From Conus ventricosus (taxonomy: Eukaryota > Mollusca > Gastropoda > Neogastropoda > Conidae), in NCBI GenBank assembly GCA_018398815.1, contig CM031607.1:81043439-81107438 (forward strand): a DNA stretch of 64,000 nucleotides, written 5' to 3'. The notes under the pieces were generated by a model, which did not search any database, was not told where the DNA came from, and worked only from the letters and a program-made list of their open reading frames with translations. Shown piece by piece: positions 10,984 through 22,997 of the stretch. The position numbers were made by a program, and so were the translations under genes. Numbering within the stretch: position 1 is the stretch's first letter; each line of letters begins with the position of its first letter.

Positions 10984-12600
10984 ATGGCGAAGAAATTTTT
11001 TACTCCCATTGAGCAAACTGATGAGTTCATGAAAACTAGGATATACAGTAAATAGACTCGTAGATTCATTGAAACTCACAAAGACTTAGACGATAGAAAG
11101 GCTGAAAGAAGAAGTTTGAAAGGGAGCAGCTTAGAGGCTGTCAAAAAAATCTAGAGGCAGAAATACTGCTGCATCAAAGCTACAGCAGGACCAGAGTGTA
11201 CACAGGCCAGAAAGCAAGAGCAGATGCAGAAGGACTAGAGCAGATGCAGAGAGTGCAGACAGCCAAGCAAGAGCATATCGAAGTCAGCTGCAGAGCAAGA
11301 GCAATGCAGAGTGTGCAGCGAGGCTAAAAAGCGTAATCACGATTCTGGGCAAACAAATTGAGTTATAAATAAAGTCTAAAGTCGTATAATCGACATACCA
11401 ATTTCTATCAGTAGGCCGCAGACAATTGCGCACTACCTACCTACACTCCCACTGTTTCAAAGAAACGATTTCGATCCGATGCTATATCATCGTTTTGAAT
11501 CGTTTGAGCCGACACGAGGCTGCCCGAAATACTACTGGGCAATAAACTTTCTGCCTTGTTACAGGTCAGGCGTTACACAACATTTCCACCTTACCCAAGA
11601 GTGACAGAGAGATTTGACATGTTAAACATCGGTGCAAAGCATATAGGTAGACTGAAGAAGGTTTATAGGCTAAAGTTTTTGCGCGAGGCGAATAATCGAA
11701 CAGGGTGAGACCATAAACACATTCGGAGTTAGACTGGACCACTATTTCAACCCAATGTAGAACGTATTGAGTAGACAGTGGATTTTGATGGCTCAAGACA
11801 CTGGTGATGATGGATCAATACTTATGGTTAGTGACAGGCCTTACCGATTCTCACATCAAGGCAAGAGTCAACCACAATAAGCTGATACTTGTACTGCAGA
11901 GACTTACCGGGTAGCGAGCGTGATTACCTAACAAGAAAGCCCGAAACATATTCATTCACCAGCACATGACTACACCGAGGCAAAGCGTACACACCCAGCG
12001 CCCACCTCACGTGAGCAAACAAAGGGTAAACCAATAGCCACGTGCTAGAATATGTCGGACCTGTGGTCTGTGCAATATAAGCAGGGCACTTGCGAAGTGT
12101 ATATTTAATCACAGAAGCAGCAGCAATGCAGATCTGGCCCAGGGAAGAGACAGTAGAAAAATGGAAACGAGACAGTGTAATTTGTCTGATTTGCTGTGTG
12201 TTCCACTAGATTCTGCGAAAACATTGGAAGTCACAAAGGCAGAGTGACCCAATGTGGTAATGTCATTAAGAACACTGGGGAGCAACTGGCGTAATGGTGA
12301 AGAGTCCCATGGTAGAAAGACAATTCACAAGGTAGACCACATCAAAGAGAAGACAAATAGAGGGAACCAGTACAGAATTCCAAAACGGCCCAGGTGTTTA
12401 TTGCAACAAACACCATTTTTATAGTGGACGTGTACAGGCTTTGGCTGTTTCCGAAGCCGCGCCTAAATTGGAAACATCAAGCACGGGTAAGGGGAACCCC
12501 AACCGTGATTTCTGTGTTGAAATCAGAGAAACGCATCACGGAGAAAAGGGCCCCCGACGGTCAGCACACTTCCAGAACGCAACGGAGCGGACCGTAACCA
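10984..12600 (+). pseudogene. gag: Degraded gag of element B
   Basis: ATG at 10984 opens a frame (MAKKFFTPIEQTDEFMKTR) that meets TAG at 11053. The sequence beyond continues in the same sense as a charged, Gln/Glu-rich helical region (about 11090-11330). A Gag-like segment follows around 11450-11560, reading NDFDPMLYHRFESFEPT and then YYWAINFL, which resembles the capsid start of molluscan gypsy Gag ('DP-LY-RFE-F', 'WAI-LS-L'). Near 12389-12440 it reads VYCNKHHFYSGRVQALAVSE, probably a decayed zinc knuckle. Many stops and frameshifts are present. No pol follows. Confidence 0.6.
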
Positions 12601-13384
12601 AACCCCACTCACATTACGAGCAAACAAAAGGTGCGATTACTCCGCTTTAGAACACTATCCTGTTTCGCTCGCTCACCACTAGACAAAGAAAGTGTAAGGA
12701 GGACACCAACGGGCTTTTGAGAAAAAGAGGTTATTGTAACCGCTACTTCTCTCACTTGAGTTCGGGAAGAAAATAGACAATCGTAGGCCTACGAATCGCA
12801 GAAAGCCGTGATGTCAGAAAACAAGTGACGTCGCCACGGCCATCGCGCTAACGAGGCCTCACAAAAAGCAGTGACGCGTGAGTACAAACTGCCCTTAATT
12901 CTGGCGATATCAGCGTTATCTGTCACAATGCAGCACATGCCGACGGGAGGCAAAGTTTGTGTACAAAAGGGGTATCATAACTGTCTTTACACCAAAAGTA
13001 GCCAAAATAAAATGTCGGCGAAAAGCCCGGGCACTGGTAAATATGTATGGTGCTTGTCTTGTGCAGTGTCGCGTATGCGTGACTGCTGGCCTGCGCGCCA
13101 GCGAGTATTGAAGAGAAGGAGAGCAGTTCACGTAACACAATATGTTTTTATGGGCCACTCGACCTAAGACATGAGTGAACCTCAGATTTAAGTTTATATT
13201 GCTTGGATATTTGTATTGATTTTCTTCTCTAATTTTAAGTTGCAAGACAACATCTTGCTTGCGTTTTCTCTGGTAATGAGCTTATGAAAGGCCAATATAG
13301 CACTGTTTTAAGGGAAAATTTATATAGATGGACTGCTCCTTATTGTTAATTCTAGCCAAAGCACATTTCTGCGTGTGGGGGGAA
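12601..13384 (+). other. Interior of element B without recognisable genes
   Basis: No pol motif in any frame. ORFs at 12871-13167 (plus) and 12916-13245 (minus) lack known features. It ends with TGTGGGGGGAATTA near 13374-13386, a purine-rich patch that could be the polypurine tract before the 3' LTR. Confidence 0.45.
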
Positions 13385-14710
13385 TTATCAAGACTGAAAA
13401 CCTCTGCACAAAAGCATTTGACCTTGGAGGAAAAGGGACGTTGAACGTAGTATACAAATAGTAATAACCAATTATAGTAATAGATCCAATTTCACAGAAC
13501 CTTACCACTCACACGGCCGACACTGTGAGAAAGAAGGCCGAAGTGGCCAGATGAATAAACAACAACTAAGAAGATTCGACCTCCCAGTGCGAAAGGGGGA
13601 AGGGCATGTAACCACTTACGACCACTCGTTCCAATGACGCTAAATGCTCGGTCAGCTGAGGTTCTTTTTGTATAACAGTCATGAATGCAGGGATCCTTGG
13701 ATGCGTTCGGATGGTGTATGCCGGGGGCACTGTGTTGGTTCGAGTGGTCAGGCTGGATAATAGCGTGTGAGTTGTTGTACCCTCCTTAAGATACCATTAA
13801 CTGATTGAGAACCACCGAAGTCGCGGGAATTTTCAATGCCATCTGTGCGAAATGTTTTTTGCGTAATCAATTAGTAGGGGTGTGTGTAAATGCAATGTGT
13901 GTAAGAAGGTAGCAATGGAGAATCAGGGTATTTGTGAACTAGGGTTTGAGAACAAGCGAGGACAAAGGCATGGCCCGAGGGAAACCATTGTTACCCTCCC
14001 TTATAAACTGAGGAGAACAACGCGTAGGGATAAAACCACAAGTAGATAGAGAGAACAGAGAAGAGAGAGAGAGGAGAAGAGGACATAAACAGAGAAAGTT
14101 CCGAGAAAACGAGGTCTGGGAATAGAAAGAACAGCAAGGTCTTTAGTTAAAGACAACTGGAAGAAAGAAAACTAAGTTTAAGCCCCAGTGGGTGAAGACA
14201 GATAATACGAATTTAACCCAGAGTGGTGAAAAAGGCGAACAAGAAAGTTCTAACGGCGAGAGCCCAATACGCCCACGAGAACCCAGATTCACTGAAACCT
14301 GGAGCCATCAACCAGGCATCACCATCCAACAGTCTGAAAAGCCGTGAAGAATACTGGTTAAATTCTGTGGTTGTGTAACGCGTGGTTTGTTTGAAAAGCT
14401 GGCCAGGGATAAGTCATTTTTTAGTATAACCCATAGAAGTATTGATCGTTAGGGTTTTGATATTTCATTGTGGTGGATGATTGTTCAGATGAATAAAATA
14501 AGAGCATAAATTTGGATCTTTCTCATTGCCGTGTTCGAGAGAAACGAATAGCGAGACATCCCATTCCCAGAGAAGGTGCGATATGAGTGATGGCCATGAG
14601 TGTGCATATCGTGTAAGCAAAGATACCGTGGTATTGTAACCTTACTAATAATACATCAACTTAGTGCACTTAAGCAATACCATCAAACGATTTCCTCCCC
14701 CTCCTGGACA
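13385..14710 (+). repeat. 3' LTR of element B
   Basis: Carries the whole LTR without interruption: its first 40 bp match 1346-1395 and the rest matches 9344-10633. This is the best evidence for the nested insertion. It ends near CTCCTGGACA at 14710. Confidence 0.75.
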
Positions 14711-14867
14711 AGCTCCTCACCTGACAGCAGGCTCTTCACACATCTCCCCAGCCGGGGGGCATTCTCCATAGGCCCCCGTGACATGTATCGCAATCCCTGC
14801 AGCAAGGCTCAGGACGTTGTCCTTCCTCATCCCGTGTCCCACTTAATGTCCCAGCATCGACATCCAA
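14711..14867. other. Short unique spacer
   Basis: Moderately GC-rich sequence between element B and the first copy of the tandem duplication. I see no gene in it. Confidence 0.5.
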
Positions 14868-16835
14868 CTGAATAGAAAAAGGGCGTAACGACAATGGCTG
14901 AAACTCGCGACTCCTGTCCATACACATATCCTTTCAAAAACGAATCAAAAAAATGTTAATATAATGTACCAGGTTGAGCCCACACTATTCAATCTAAGCG
15001 GGATTCTCGTATGCACTTCTAGCAAACAGCATTCACTTACTACTCAAATTTTCTTACGGTCAAATAGCAACCCCAGGTCTTCTCCTCCGGCGTTCCACTG
15101 CCTTAACTTTCCGGAACGTTTTAGTATTTCTTTCAACAAAATCTTCAACCCTCTATTCTCGATTCTCCGGTGTTTGCCGATACCAAGCAATGTCGTGATT
15201 AAGTAAAAGTTTCCGTCGTGAAAAATTTATGAACCAAAGCTTCCTTCTAACCTCTTCACGGCTCACTTAATGTCTGATGATCTATAATATGTTCGCTGCA
15301 ATTATAAGGTTTTCAACTACTTCGGTTTTTCATCTGAGTTTAAACCTGCAATTGGTAAACCCTGATAAAAAATTTTTTTTTTAATTTTGGGATGCTAACA
15401 CAGTCAAAAACAGAGAACAGTTTCAAACTTAACCTATCTGCTCTAAGATTGTAAAGGAAATGGTTTTTTCTAATAATTTCATCTAATAGCCTGTTCTATT
15501 CTTTACAATACTGTCTATCGCCCCAGTCATACAACTGACCACTGCAGTTCTTTGAAAACAAAAAAAACACTACAAACAAAAACATGCCAAGAATCTGGTA
15601 TTGCCCTTAATATGTCATATTTCTCATCCTTTCTGCTGCTTGACTTTATGCGGCATTGTGTGTTACTACAGATCGACGCTGGCTCGTCTATCTCCTACCC
15701 AAGTTTACTTTCACATTTCTAGAACTGCACTCTCTTGGTATCCCATTTCCTCTAGTTTTTTTATTAAGCACCTAACCTCACCCTTCTCCTCTGCGGATGG
15801 ACAAGTTTTGATTTCCACAAGATCTGCTCTGAAGCCCCATTCTTTTTTTTTTTTTTTTTTTACTCAAAACAATCTTGACATTGTTCTCTCAACACATTTC
15901 TGACACATCAGTTTTTCGACAATTAACCAACTCTGGCAGTATTGGAATTGTTTCCATACCGCGTTTATCCAGTCCAAGTATACAAAATAGAATAGAAACT
16001 TGGCGACACAAACAGTAATCCTCCAAAGTCAATACCTGCCAATTAACAGATATTTTTTCACTGAATTAATTCCAACCTTTGCCCAGCTAGACAACTTCTT
16101 CTTCGTCCATCCAAGCTGTTCGAAACATGGAATGTTAACACAATATGAAAATTGTCATTCCTGCATACAGCCCCTCCCTCTGTCACTTGCTTGATCTAAA
16201 ACCCGCCGCAGAAAGTTTGTTGGCAACCATCTTTGCGACGGGTGCAACCTAGAACCTATTCTTGCTCGTTCTCTATTTCACGGCTGAATATATTATTGTG
16301 ATTCTCTTCTCGCTGCCGTCAACAAGCATATTATTTCATCATTTCGTAGTACGGATGAACCACCAAGCAATTAAAGAAGCGAATGGGACGAAACTAACCC
16401 TTGAGCGGATTACATAATGAAGAATGAAGATTAGAATGCGGCTCCATCCCTTTGGGCCTAAAAAAGCAAATACACAAATCATCATCATCACCATCATCAT
16501 CATCAACATCTTCTCAATGAAGATATATGCCCCCCCGCTTTTCAGGCCTTAACAATACCAAACACATATACCAACGTTCATTACATCCATCCACCCTCTC
16601 TGTCACCACACCCGCACAGACACCACGACAACAGCCTCTTTCCTGCACCCCATCCATGACCTCCATCTCCCGCTCATTCCTCTCCACTCGTCCCATCCCC
16701 TTCTCTGCCTCACCCCTCCTGCCCACAACAACACGTCAGCAGAATTCCTCCACAGAGTGTCACTAATACTGCACAACGCCATACAAAAAGTTATACACCG
16801 AATATACAAAAAAACTGTGTCCATGAAATCAGATT

Positions 16836-16869
<34 letters not shown>

Positions 16870-17988
16870 CACACACACACACCATCACACAAAAAGGGCA
16901 GGATAAGAAGACGAATTAATACAAATGGATGTTCTAGTCTGAAAAAAGGGGTGGGGTGGGGGATTGAGAGTAAGACAAGTTACTCTAATGGATTTTTAGC
17001 TTTGATTTAAGAAATGGAACTTGACTGGACGAAATAAAATTGAAGTTAAAACCACAAAGCCAGGGATCATAGTAAAAAAAACACTTTTAACAATAGAATT
17101 ATACAAACGTTTCTCGTCAGCTTACGGAAACGAGCACAGCATATCTTAATCTGAGACAACGTGAAGAGCACTCATCCAAGCCAAACCAGAAACACTGCTA
17201 GGTGTGTATTAATGTACATTCACCGACAGTAAGATCTCACTCTCTGAAACGGAAGCATGTAGCCAAGTGAGATCGGAAAGAAAAAAGTAAACTAGTTTAA
17301 TTAACATTTCACAACAAAGCCATCAGGCTTTCTCTAATCATAAAAGCAAGAAGGAACAGAAAAGATGCAACGGGCGAGCGCCATACACATGGAAGAAGAC
17401 ATATGATTCAGTCATTTTCGGTCCGCTTAGATTATGATCTTACATTCTGAAACATTACAAACCAACTAAACTATTTACCCGACCCAGCTAAACTATTACA
17501 CGATCAGCTGAAACTTTTCTTTGGGGGTGGTTTATCCTTCTGTTTTCCGGTCGATAATCTTTAAGAGATACTGCAGAATGAGATAAAAAAGACGACAGAC
17601 AGACAGAGATCCTCAGAGAGAGAAAAGGGCATCGACGAACAAACGGAGAGAAAGTTCTGTGCATATGATTAGAGGATACAGAGGGAAGAAAGGGAGGAAT
17701 GGGTAGCTGTATAAAATGGAATGCAATGGCAACTCCAACGCACCCCTCTGTGCTTCACCTCCAAAGCAAGCCCCTTTGCAACCCTCTATGCTTTCATACA
17801 CACACTACACACACACAACACACACACACACAACCACAATGCAGCATTCCAGTAAGCCTACACCACAACGTCTGTATTTCTAAATCATCCCCCGCCCCTT
17901 CCTCGCCCCACCCCACACTCACTATCAATCCACCATCCACCCCACATCCACCCAAACACTCTCGCTCCATCCACACCTCTTTCTATCT
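14868..17988. repeat. Tandem segmental duplication, copy 1
   Basis: The 3.1 kb from GAAAAAGGGCG at about 14872 to CACTCTCGCTCC and CTTTCTATCT at about 17988 is repeated immediately downstream. Copy 1 includes the RT fragment at 15030-16420, a CAT trinucleotide tract near 16479-16505, a CA tract at 16837-16883, and an AT-rich stretch with AACTAAACTATTTAC near 17464-17478. The rest of the unit has no gene that I can identify. Confidence 0.9.
15030..16420 (+). pseudogene. Broken non-LTR reverse transcriptase, copy 1
   Basis: Homologous base for base to 18140-19480 but more damaged. The place of RT motif A, near 15618-15690, no longer reads through. YYCDSLLAA at about 16290-16318 corresponds to the 'DYCNSLLAG' block of CR1/L2-type Pol. 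It is neither translatable nor full length. Confidence 0.65.
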
Positions 17989-19569
17989 CGAGTGAAGAAA
18001 AAGGGCGAACGACAATGGCTGAAGATCGTCGACTCCATGTCATACACAGATCCTTCAAACGAAACAAAAAAATGTTAATATAATGGTGACGCAGGTTGAG
18101 CCCACATGTTTCAATGCAAAAATTCTCGGATGCACTACAAGCAAACAGCGATTCACTTACTCAAATTTTCTTACGGTCAAAGCAAACCCAGTTCTTCTTC
18201 CTCCGTCTGTTCCTCTGCCTTAACTTTCCGGAACGTTTTAGTGATTTCTTTGTCAGCAAAATCATCAACCTCTATCTCGATTCTCGGTGTGTGCCGATAC
18301 CAAGCATTTCGTGATTAAGTAAAAGATTCTGTCGTGAAAAATTATGAACCAAATCTTCTTCTAACCTCTTCACTGCTCACTGAATGTCTGGATGATCTGA
18401 TATTATGTTTCGCTGCAATAATGAATGGTTCAACTACTTCTGGTGTTTTCCATCTGAGTTTAAACCTGCAATTGGTAAACCCTGATAAAAAGATTTTTTA
18501 AGTTTTTGGATGCTAAACATTTCAAAAACTATAGAACAGTTTCAAACTTACCTATCTGCTCTAAGATTGTAAAGAAAGTGGTTTTCTAATAATTTTCATC
18601 GTAATAGCCTGTTCTATTCTTTACAATCTGTCTATCGCCCCAGTCATACAACTGACACGGCATTCTTTGGAAAACAAACAAACAAACAAACAAAAACAGT
18701 CAAGAATCTGGTTTTTGCCCTTGATGATGGTCATATTTCTCTCCTTTCTCTGCTTGACTTATCTGCTGCATTTGATACTACAGATCACGCTGCTCTTCTT
18801 TCTCCTACCCAATTTACTTTTCACATTTCTAGAACTGCACTCTCTTGGTACCATTTTCCTCTAGTTGTTTTTATTAATCACCGTACCTCTTCTCCTGCGG
18901 ATGTACAGTTTGATTTCCACAAGGATCTGCTCTGAGCCCATCTTTTTTTTTTTTTTTATACTCAACCAATCTTTGACATTGTCTCTCAACACATTCTGTC
19001 ACATCAGTTTTTCTGACAAATAACCAACTCTGGCAGTATGGTGAATTGTTCCAGCTACCGTTTATCATTCCTAGTATACAAATGAGAATATGGAAACTTG
19101 GACGACAAACAGTAATCTCCAAATCAATAATGCAAATTAACAGATTTTTTCACTGAATTAATTCCAACATTTGCCCAGCTAGACAACTTCTTCCTTCGTC
19201 CATCCAAGCTTGTTCGTAAACTGGATGTTACACAGGATGAGACATTGTCATTCCAGCAGTACATCCCCTCCCTCTGTCACTTGCTTGACCTGAAAACCCG
19301 CCGCAGTAATTTTGTTGGGCAACATCTTTGAGAGGGTGCAACCTAGAACCTAATCTGTGCTCTTTCTCTCTTTCACGGCTATAGATTATTGTGATTCTCT
19401 TCTCGCTGGCCGTCAAAAGCATCTTATTCATCAATTCCAGAAGGTACGGAATAACAACCAAGCAATTAAAGAAACGGAAGTGGGACGAAACGTAACCTTG
19501 GCGGATTACTAATGAAAATGAAGATTAGAATGCGCTCCATCACTTTTGGGCCTAAAAAAGCAAATACAC

Positions 19570-19603
<34 letters not shown>

Positions 19604-19925
19604 CATCACAATGAAGATATATGCGCCCCATTTCAGGCGCTTACAATACCAAACACATATACCAACGTTCATACGATCCATCCACCATCACTGTCACCAC
19701 ACCGCACATACACACGGACAACAGCATCTTCCTGCACCCATCCATGACCTCCACTCCCGCTCATTCCTCTTCCCAGCTCGTCCCATCCCCTTCTCTGCTC
19801 TCACCCCCTCCTTCCCACACACACGGCAGCAGAGTTCCACGCCACAGATTTCACTATACGGCACAACAGACATACAAAAAGTATGACACAGAAAATACCA
19901 AAAACAGTGTCCATGAAATCAGTTT

Positions 19926-19985
<60 letters not shown>

Positions 19986-20876
19986 GCAGGAGTAGGAGAA
20001 GACGAATTTGAATACAAATGGATGTTCTAGTCTGAAAAAAGGGGTGGGGTGGGGGGGATTGGAGAGTAAGACAATTTTGAATATAAATGGATTTTTAGCT
20101 TTGATTTAAGAAATGGAACATGACGGACAAAGTAAAATTGGAAGTTAAAACCACAAAGCAGGATCAACGTAAGAAAAAACACTTTTATCAATAGATTTAT
20201 ACAAACGTTTCTCGTCAGCTTTACGAACGAGGCACGCATGATCTAAAGATCTGAGACAACGTGAATGCACTCACAAGCTCAAACCAGGAAACACTGCTAG
20301 GTTGTATTAATTGTAACATTGCAGCCGACAGTAGAGATCTCACTCTCAGTTGAACTGGAAGCATGTAGCCAATGGAGATCGGAAAGAAAAAGAGTAACAT
20401 GTTTTCATGTAACATTTCAACAACAAAGCCATCAGTCTTTCTCTAATCTTAAAAGAGAAGAAGAAGAATGATTACATGGAAGAAGACATATGATTCATTC
20501 CATTTTCGGTCGCGTGGATTATGATCTTACATTCTGAAACATTACAAGACCAACTAAACTATTTACAAGACCATCTAAACTATTTACAAGATCAGCTAAA
20601 CTATTCTTTGGGGGTGGTTTCTTCTGTTATCCGGTCGATAATCTTTAAGAGATGACTGCAGAAGATAAAAGAGGACGGACAGACAGACAGAGATCCTCAG
20701 AGAGAGGGAAAAGGGCAGTCGGACGGACAAACGGAGAAAGTTCTGTGCATATGATTAGAGGATGACAGAGGGAAGAAGGGAGGAATGGGTAGCGTATAAA
20801 TGTGATGCAATGGCAACTCCAACGCACCCCTCTGTGCTTCCCTCCAATGCAGCCCTCTTGCAACCCTCTATGCTTC

Positions 20877-20915
<39 letters not shown>

Positions 20916-21068
20916 ACAATGCAGCATTCCAGTAAGCCTACACCAACAAGCGTCTGTATTTCTAAATCATCCCCCTCCCCTTCTCGCCCCACCACACACT
21001 CACTATCATCCACCTTCCACCCCACATCCACCCGAACCCTCTCGCTCCCTACCCTCTTTTCTATCTTC
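17989..21068. repeat. Tandem segmental duplication, copy 2
   Basis: Second copy of the unit, beginning GAAGAAAAAGGGCG and ending after CCGAACCCTCTCGCTCC and TTTTCTATCTTCG. It has the same order of RT fragment (18140-19480), CAT tract (19576-19608), CA tract (19927-19980) and AACTAAACTATTTAC (20553-20567). A second CA tract lies at 20880-20914, matching a shorter one near 17800-17835 in copy 1. The copies differ by many one-base indels and a few substitutions. Confidence 0.9.
18140..19480 (+). pseudogene. Non-LTR reverse transcriptase fragment (CR1/L2-like), copy 2
   Basis: 18736-18798 reads ISLLSLLDLSAAFDTTDHAA, the RT motif A region of CR1/L2/jockey-type elements (LLDLSAAFDT-DH), with the catalytic Asp present. 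Downstream, in changing frames, come the sequence for a 'VPQGSVLGP' block, interrupted by a T run near 18943, and 'ISHQFFSDN' near 19005 at the place of the F(A)DD box. Next are KTRRSNFVG near 19300 and DYCDSLLAGR at 19386-19415. A segment like the endonuclease-to-RT linker is near 18180-18250. Stops and frameshifts are frequent, so it is a dead fragment. It seems to have been inside the segment when that segment duplicated. Confidence 0.75.
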
Positions 21069-21840
21069 GTTTCATCTTTTTTAAAGTCGTGCATTCAAAC
21101 CACGGACCTGCAACCGAGGACAGTTCTGTGCATACGGGGCTGGGAGAAAGGCGGGGGGAGGGGGGGGGGGGGGGGGGGGGGTAGATACACCTCTTGGGGA
21201 TCGGGACCGTCGCCCAACTCATACGTGCACCGAGCTTTCAAACGGCGTCATTGTGGGCAGGAACAAGAAGTTCTGATCTGAGACAACGCCACGTCAAGCA
21301 GTCGGCCGATACAACGATGACGGTGCCTATCGCCCACTCCCGTCCCCCCCTCTCCCCACCATTCCCCCTCACCTCCCCTCCCCCTCCCCTCGCCACCCCA
21401 CAAACTATTCTGCACCACCGCCATCAAGATTAAAACCGCAGACGGAAGAGGAGAAGGGGTGGGAATGGAGGACGGGAGGGGGGGGGGGGGGACTAGGCGA
21501 GGTGTTATCAGATTCCCAACAGGTCTGTGTTTGTTTGTGGGAGGGGCTCCCCCACGCGCCCTTCCACAGCCAAGCTTTTTGAAAGGAGGAGACACAACAT
21601 CCCACCTCCAAGATGGCCGCGATTGAACAGAGAGATAGAGAGAGATGGGGGAGGGAGGAGGGGGGGGGGGGGGGGGTATAGGGGAGAACGCTCGCTTCGC
21701 GGAAGGAGTGATCGTCCGTCATCAGTCAACGCTTCGCTTCGCGGAGTCCTTCGCTTCGCCGAGTCCCCACTGGTTCAGGGACAGTGGTGTAGGTGAGTTG
21801 TTCAGAGTGACGCTCAAGCTGGTGGCAACACTGTCATCCA
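21069..21840. other. G-rich and C-rich intergenic sequence
   Basis: Contains G runs at 21157-21181, 21477-21491 and 21659-21677, and a C/T-rich stretch at 21340-21400. The G-rich ORFs here are low-complexity by-products. Some CpG-rich sequence at 21690-21770 repeats TTCGCTTCGC words. Confidence 0.6.
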
Positions 21841-22002
21841 TCATCGACCTCTAACGGTGATCTCGGTGGCGTCGGCTTCTGCCACCTGCTTGTGGCCAGC
21901 TTCTTCAAAGGCGTCGGCTTCTGCCACCTGCTTGTGGCCAGCTTCTTCAAAGGCGTCGGCAAAGATCAGAGAACCGCTAGCTGACCTGTTTATGTGGGTC
22001 AT
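21841..22002 (-). CDS. 53-residue ORF with a two-unit 14-residue acidic repeat
   Basis: A complete minus-strand frame with ATG at 22000-22002 and TGA at 21841-21843. The protein has a 17-residue head (MTHINRSASGSLIFADA), two identical copies of FEEAGHKQVAEADA, and TEITVRGR. The DNA repeat is exactly 42 bp, a multiple of three, so the frame is kept. I do not recognise it. It could be a small protein, an exon of a larger gene, or chance: duplication of an open segment keeps it open. No splice sites or promoter were identified. Confidence 0.3.
   Translation of the reverse strand: MTHINRSASGSLIFADAFEEAGHKQVAEADAFEEAGHKQVAEADATEITVRGR
21868..21960. repeat. 42-bp perfect tandem repeat, 2.2 copies
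   Basis: GGCGTCGGCTTCTGCC opens each unit and GCTTCTTCAAA closes it. Units are at 21868-21909 and 21910-21951, with a partial third. The two full units are identical, unlike most repeats in this window, so the duplication is recent. Confidence 0.9.
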
Positions 22003-22569
22003 GTGTGGACTGGAGCGGCGTGGAGCGAGGCACGTGGTGGCATTGGGTGTGTGTTATGAGGGACGGGGGAGGGGGGGGGGGGGGGGTGCAAGTTATACAC
22101 GGCTGCTGAGTAGAGATCAGTGTTTCATTTCTTTTCTGCATAGGACTTCTTTGTTTACCGAATTTTTTTCCCCTGTCGTTGATATTGCCTTCTGCGACAA
22201 ATTATCTGCTCATTTCTGATGACCATCACTATCCCCCCAAGCATATGATTATTTCTTTATTATTATTATCATTATTATCATTATTATTATTATTATCCAA
22301 TCTTAACCCAACACACACACACTCCTCACTCACACGATTTCTTTCTCTTTGTTGCTTTTCTTTCCCCTCATACACACCTGCAAGCGCCCCCTTCCAAGCA
22401 TAAGACTCCTTCTCTACCATTATCTCCCTTTCTTTTTCTCTATTTCTGTTTACTTTTCCCCACTATCTGCCTCTCTATTTCCTTTTCCCATTACACACAC
22501 ACACACACACACACATGCACGCACACACGCATACACGCATACACGCACGCACGTACGCACGCACGCACA

Positions 22570-22618
<49 letters not shown>

Positions 22619-22700
22619 TCAAACACGTATTCGTTCGTCTACGTATGTTTCATACGTCTTTGCCGATACGTGTTTATTTGTCTTTCATTTTAAGTCATAA
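22003..22700. other. Intergenic sequence with CA/CG microsatellite
   Basis: Includes a G run at 22070-22087, an ATT/ATC tract at 22258-22292 and a mixed CA, CGCA, CGTA tract at 22494-22616. No gene is supported. Confidence 0.6.
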
Positions 22701-22702
22701 GT

Positions 22703-22773
22703 TCTGAAGACGGTCTGTGACCGAAACGTTGAAGATTTTTTTTCTTTTTTTTTTCTATTTTCAAGTCTTTGAG
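22703..22773 (+). mobile_element. Retroelement tail with GAAACGTTGAAG stem-loop
   Basis: TCTGAAGACGGTCTGTGACC followed by GAAACGTTGAAG, a T-rich stretch and ATTTTCAAG. GGTC and GACC form a small hairpin before GAAAC. The same arrangement is at 38173-38253, where the ends are defined by a target duplication. CTGAAGA-hairpin-GAAAC resembles the hammerhead-like core found in Penelope-type and related retroelements. I infer a retroelement terminus, clade unknown. Confidence 0.45.
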
Positions 22774-22957
22774 CATCCTTAAAGATAATTTGTATAGTTG
22801 ACAGAAGTTCGGCAGTTAAAAATCATCTTAACATTAATTTTTGAGAGAGAGAGAGAGGGAGAGAGAGAGGGAGAGGGAGGAAGGGAGAAAGGGGGGGGGG
22901 TCTTTAAACTAGAGATAACGAAACACAAACAAAAAGTAGATAATTATGGTCATGCAA

Positions 22958-22997
<40 letters not shown>

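Larger units (their letters stand above)
1346..14710 (+). mobile_element. Outer LTR retrotransposon (element B), gag only, interrupted by element A
   Basis: A region of about 1.3 kb at 9344-10633 is repeated in direct orientation at about 13435-14710, flanking a 2.75-kb interior with a degraded gag. Both copies share landmarks such as AAGAAGGCC, ACCACCGAAGTC, CTTATAAACTGAGGAGAAC and CTTAGTGCACTTA. The 5' copy lacks its beginning at 9344, but that beginning (GTAAACCTC, GGCATTTGACCT) is found at 1346-1395, directly before element A; the 3' copy has the same words at 13395-13424. So element A inserted about 40-50 bp into the 5' LTR of B. The interior shows a gag start and no recognisable protease, RT, RNase H or integrase, suggesting a non-autonomous or internally deleted element. 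AGTTC at 1353-1357 and AGCTC at 14711-14715 are a possible mutated target duplication. Confidence 0.7.

Noticed and set aside
22703..22740. A complete hammerhead ribozyme
   Set aside because: CTGAAGA and GAAAC are present, but the stem register has an extra base and no cleavage-site partner strand could be paired by eye. Only a resemblance is claimed.
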